The translations under genes and the position numbers were made by a program. From Gammaproteobacteria bacterium (lineage in GTDB: Bacteria > Pseudomonadota > Gammaproteobacteria > GRL18): 13,415 nt of DNA. Of this stretch, positions 12,963 to 13,415 are shown one piece after another. Where the stretch lies: assembly GCA_027076245.1 (NCBI GenBank), contig JALTKC010000398.1:1-13415 (forward strand), written 5' to 3'. The number at the start of each line of letters is the position of its first letter. Position 1 is the stretch's first letter. Below the pieces are notes generated by a model that saw nothing but the letters and a program-made list of their open reading frames with translations, searched no databases and was not told the DNA's origin.

Positions 12963-13415
12963 AAGGTTTTAAATTACCGCCCTTATTAACGGCTGTTTTG
13001 ATTTTAATTGCGGTCTTTATTTTTTTTAATTATGCCGTTCAGCCTTTAATACCTGTTTCACTGTTAATTCAGTATATGATTATCTGTATTATTGGTGTGC
13101 TCCTGTACTTTTCTTTTGATGATAAAACCTGGCAGGCGTTTAAGGCACCTGTTGCGGCTGTTATGCAGAAAGATAGCACCTGGCCTCTGCGCTGGTTTTT
13201 TTTACTGGCCGTACCGGCACTGATTACCTGGACAACTTACATTATTATTAAACCAGACTGGGAGTCGCCGGTAGAACTGCGTCAGGTTCATCCGGCTCCG
13301 CCCTCTACCCTGAATGTATTTAACAAGCGTTATGATTTAACCACTCTGGACAATCCTGTGCGTGAGCAGCTTATAGCCAGTATGACCCGTGGTGATAAAG
13401 AACAGGGCTGGGATA
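12959..13415 (+). CDS. Membrane protein with three N-terminal helices (partial, 3' end outside window)
   Basis: The ATG at 12959 overlaps the stop of the dihaem cytochrome gene by four bases, so the two are translationally coupled. The visible 152 residues hold three hydrophobic segments, about 8-25, 32-51 and 78-98. A periplasmic segment follows, PVELRQVHPAPPSTLNVFN and then DLTTLDNPVREQL. This style resembles membrane-bound c-type cytochromes in which the CxxCH lies further on, but no haem motif is seen before the window ends. It is probably a third subunit of the bd-like complex. Confidence 0.75.
   Translation, partial: MKGFKLPPLLTAVLILIAVFIFFNYAVQPLIPVSLLIQYMIICIIGVLLYFSFDDKTWQAFKAPVAAVMQKDSTWPLRWFFLLAVPALITWTTYIIIKPDWESPVELRQVHPAPPSTLNVFNKRYDLTTLDNPVREQLIASMTRGDKEQGWD

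Noticed and set aside
12959..13415. Last gene as cydB
   Set aside because: The visible part has three helices followed by a polar periplasmic segment and no CydB-like sequence; it looks more like a membrane-bound cytochrome-type subunit.

Overview
The window looks like a chromosomal piece of a moderately AT-leaning proteobacterium, most likely a gammaproteobacterium with a respiratory, possibly chemolithotrophic, lifestyle. The taxonomic call is inference from protein style and operon habits: FAD-type protoporphyrinogen oxidase, four-base ATGA overlaps, sigma-54-like promoters and membrane-anchored c-type cytochromes. No rRNA, tRNA, CRISPR array, insertion sequence or phage gene was seen. Coding density is high except in one 550-base divergent control region (9365-9914).

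Left, minus-strand arm (9364 down to beyond position 1), read in transcription order. It begins with a large HEAT-repeat protein with a Cys cluster and an exported cupredoxin-like protein with an atypical copper site. A 35-residue single-helix membrane protein follows, missed by length cut-offs. Next come a tandem UspA protein carrying three C-terminal PCP_red-like modules, a radical SAM/SPASM protein ending in the same module, and a HemY-type protoporphyrinogen oxidase. The arm ends with a one-helix protein of unknown function and the start of a dCache-type membrane sensor cut by the window edge. Several junctions overlap by four bases or abut, so much of this arm is probably one operon. A set of competing inverted repeats sits between the cupredoxin gene and the genes after it.

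Right, plus-strand arm (9915 to beyond 13415). Two tiny membrane proteins are followed by a divergent cytochrome bd subunit I (CydA-like), a membrane-anchored dihaem cytochrome c, and the start of a three-helix membrane protein cut by the edge. No CydB is present. The arrangement suggests a bd-like oxidase or reductase that exchanges electrons with c-type cytochromes; I recall a comparable bd-like enzyme being proposed in Nitrospira, but could not check this.

Between the arms, two outward-facing sigma-54-type promoters share the pattern TTGGTA-N6-TTGCT and lie about 350 bases apart. Between them is an array of four TTGAACA elements, two completed into palindromes, at roughly equal distance from both promoters. 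This is the layout of one enhancer site serving two divergent sigma-54 promoters. The working model is a co-regulated module: a bd-like/cytochrome c enzyme on one side, and porphyrin-related enzymes, PCP_red proteins, a copper protein and a scaffold on the other, perhaps controlled through the membrane sensor at the far end of the left arm. The joint function is inference; promoters, palindromes, domain repeats and gene order are visible in the sequence.
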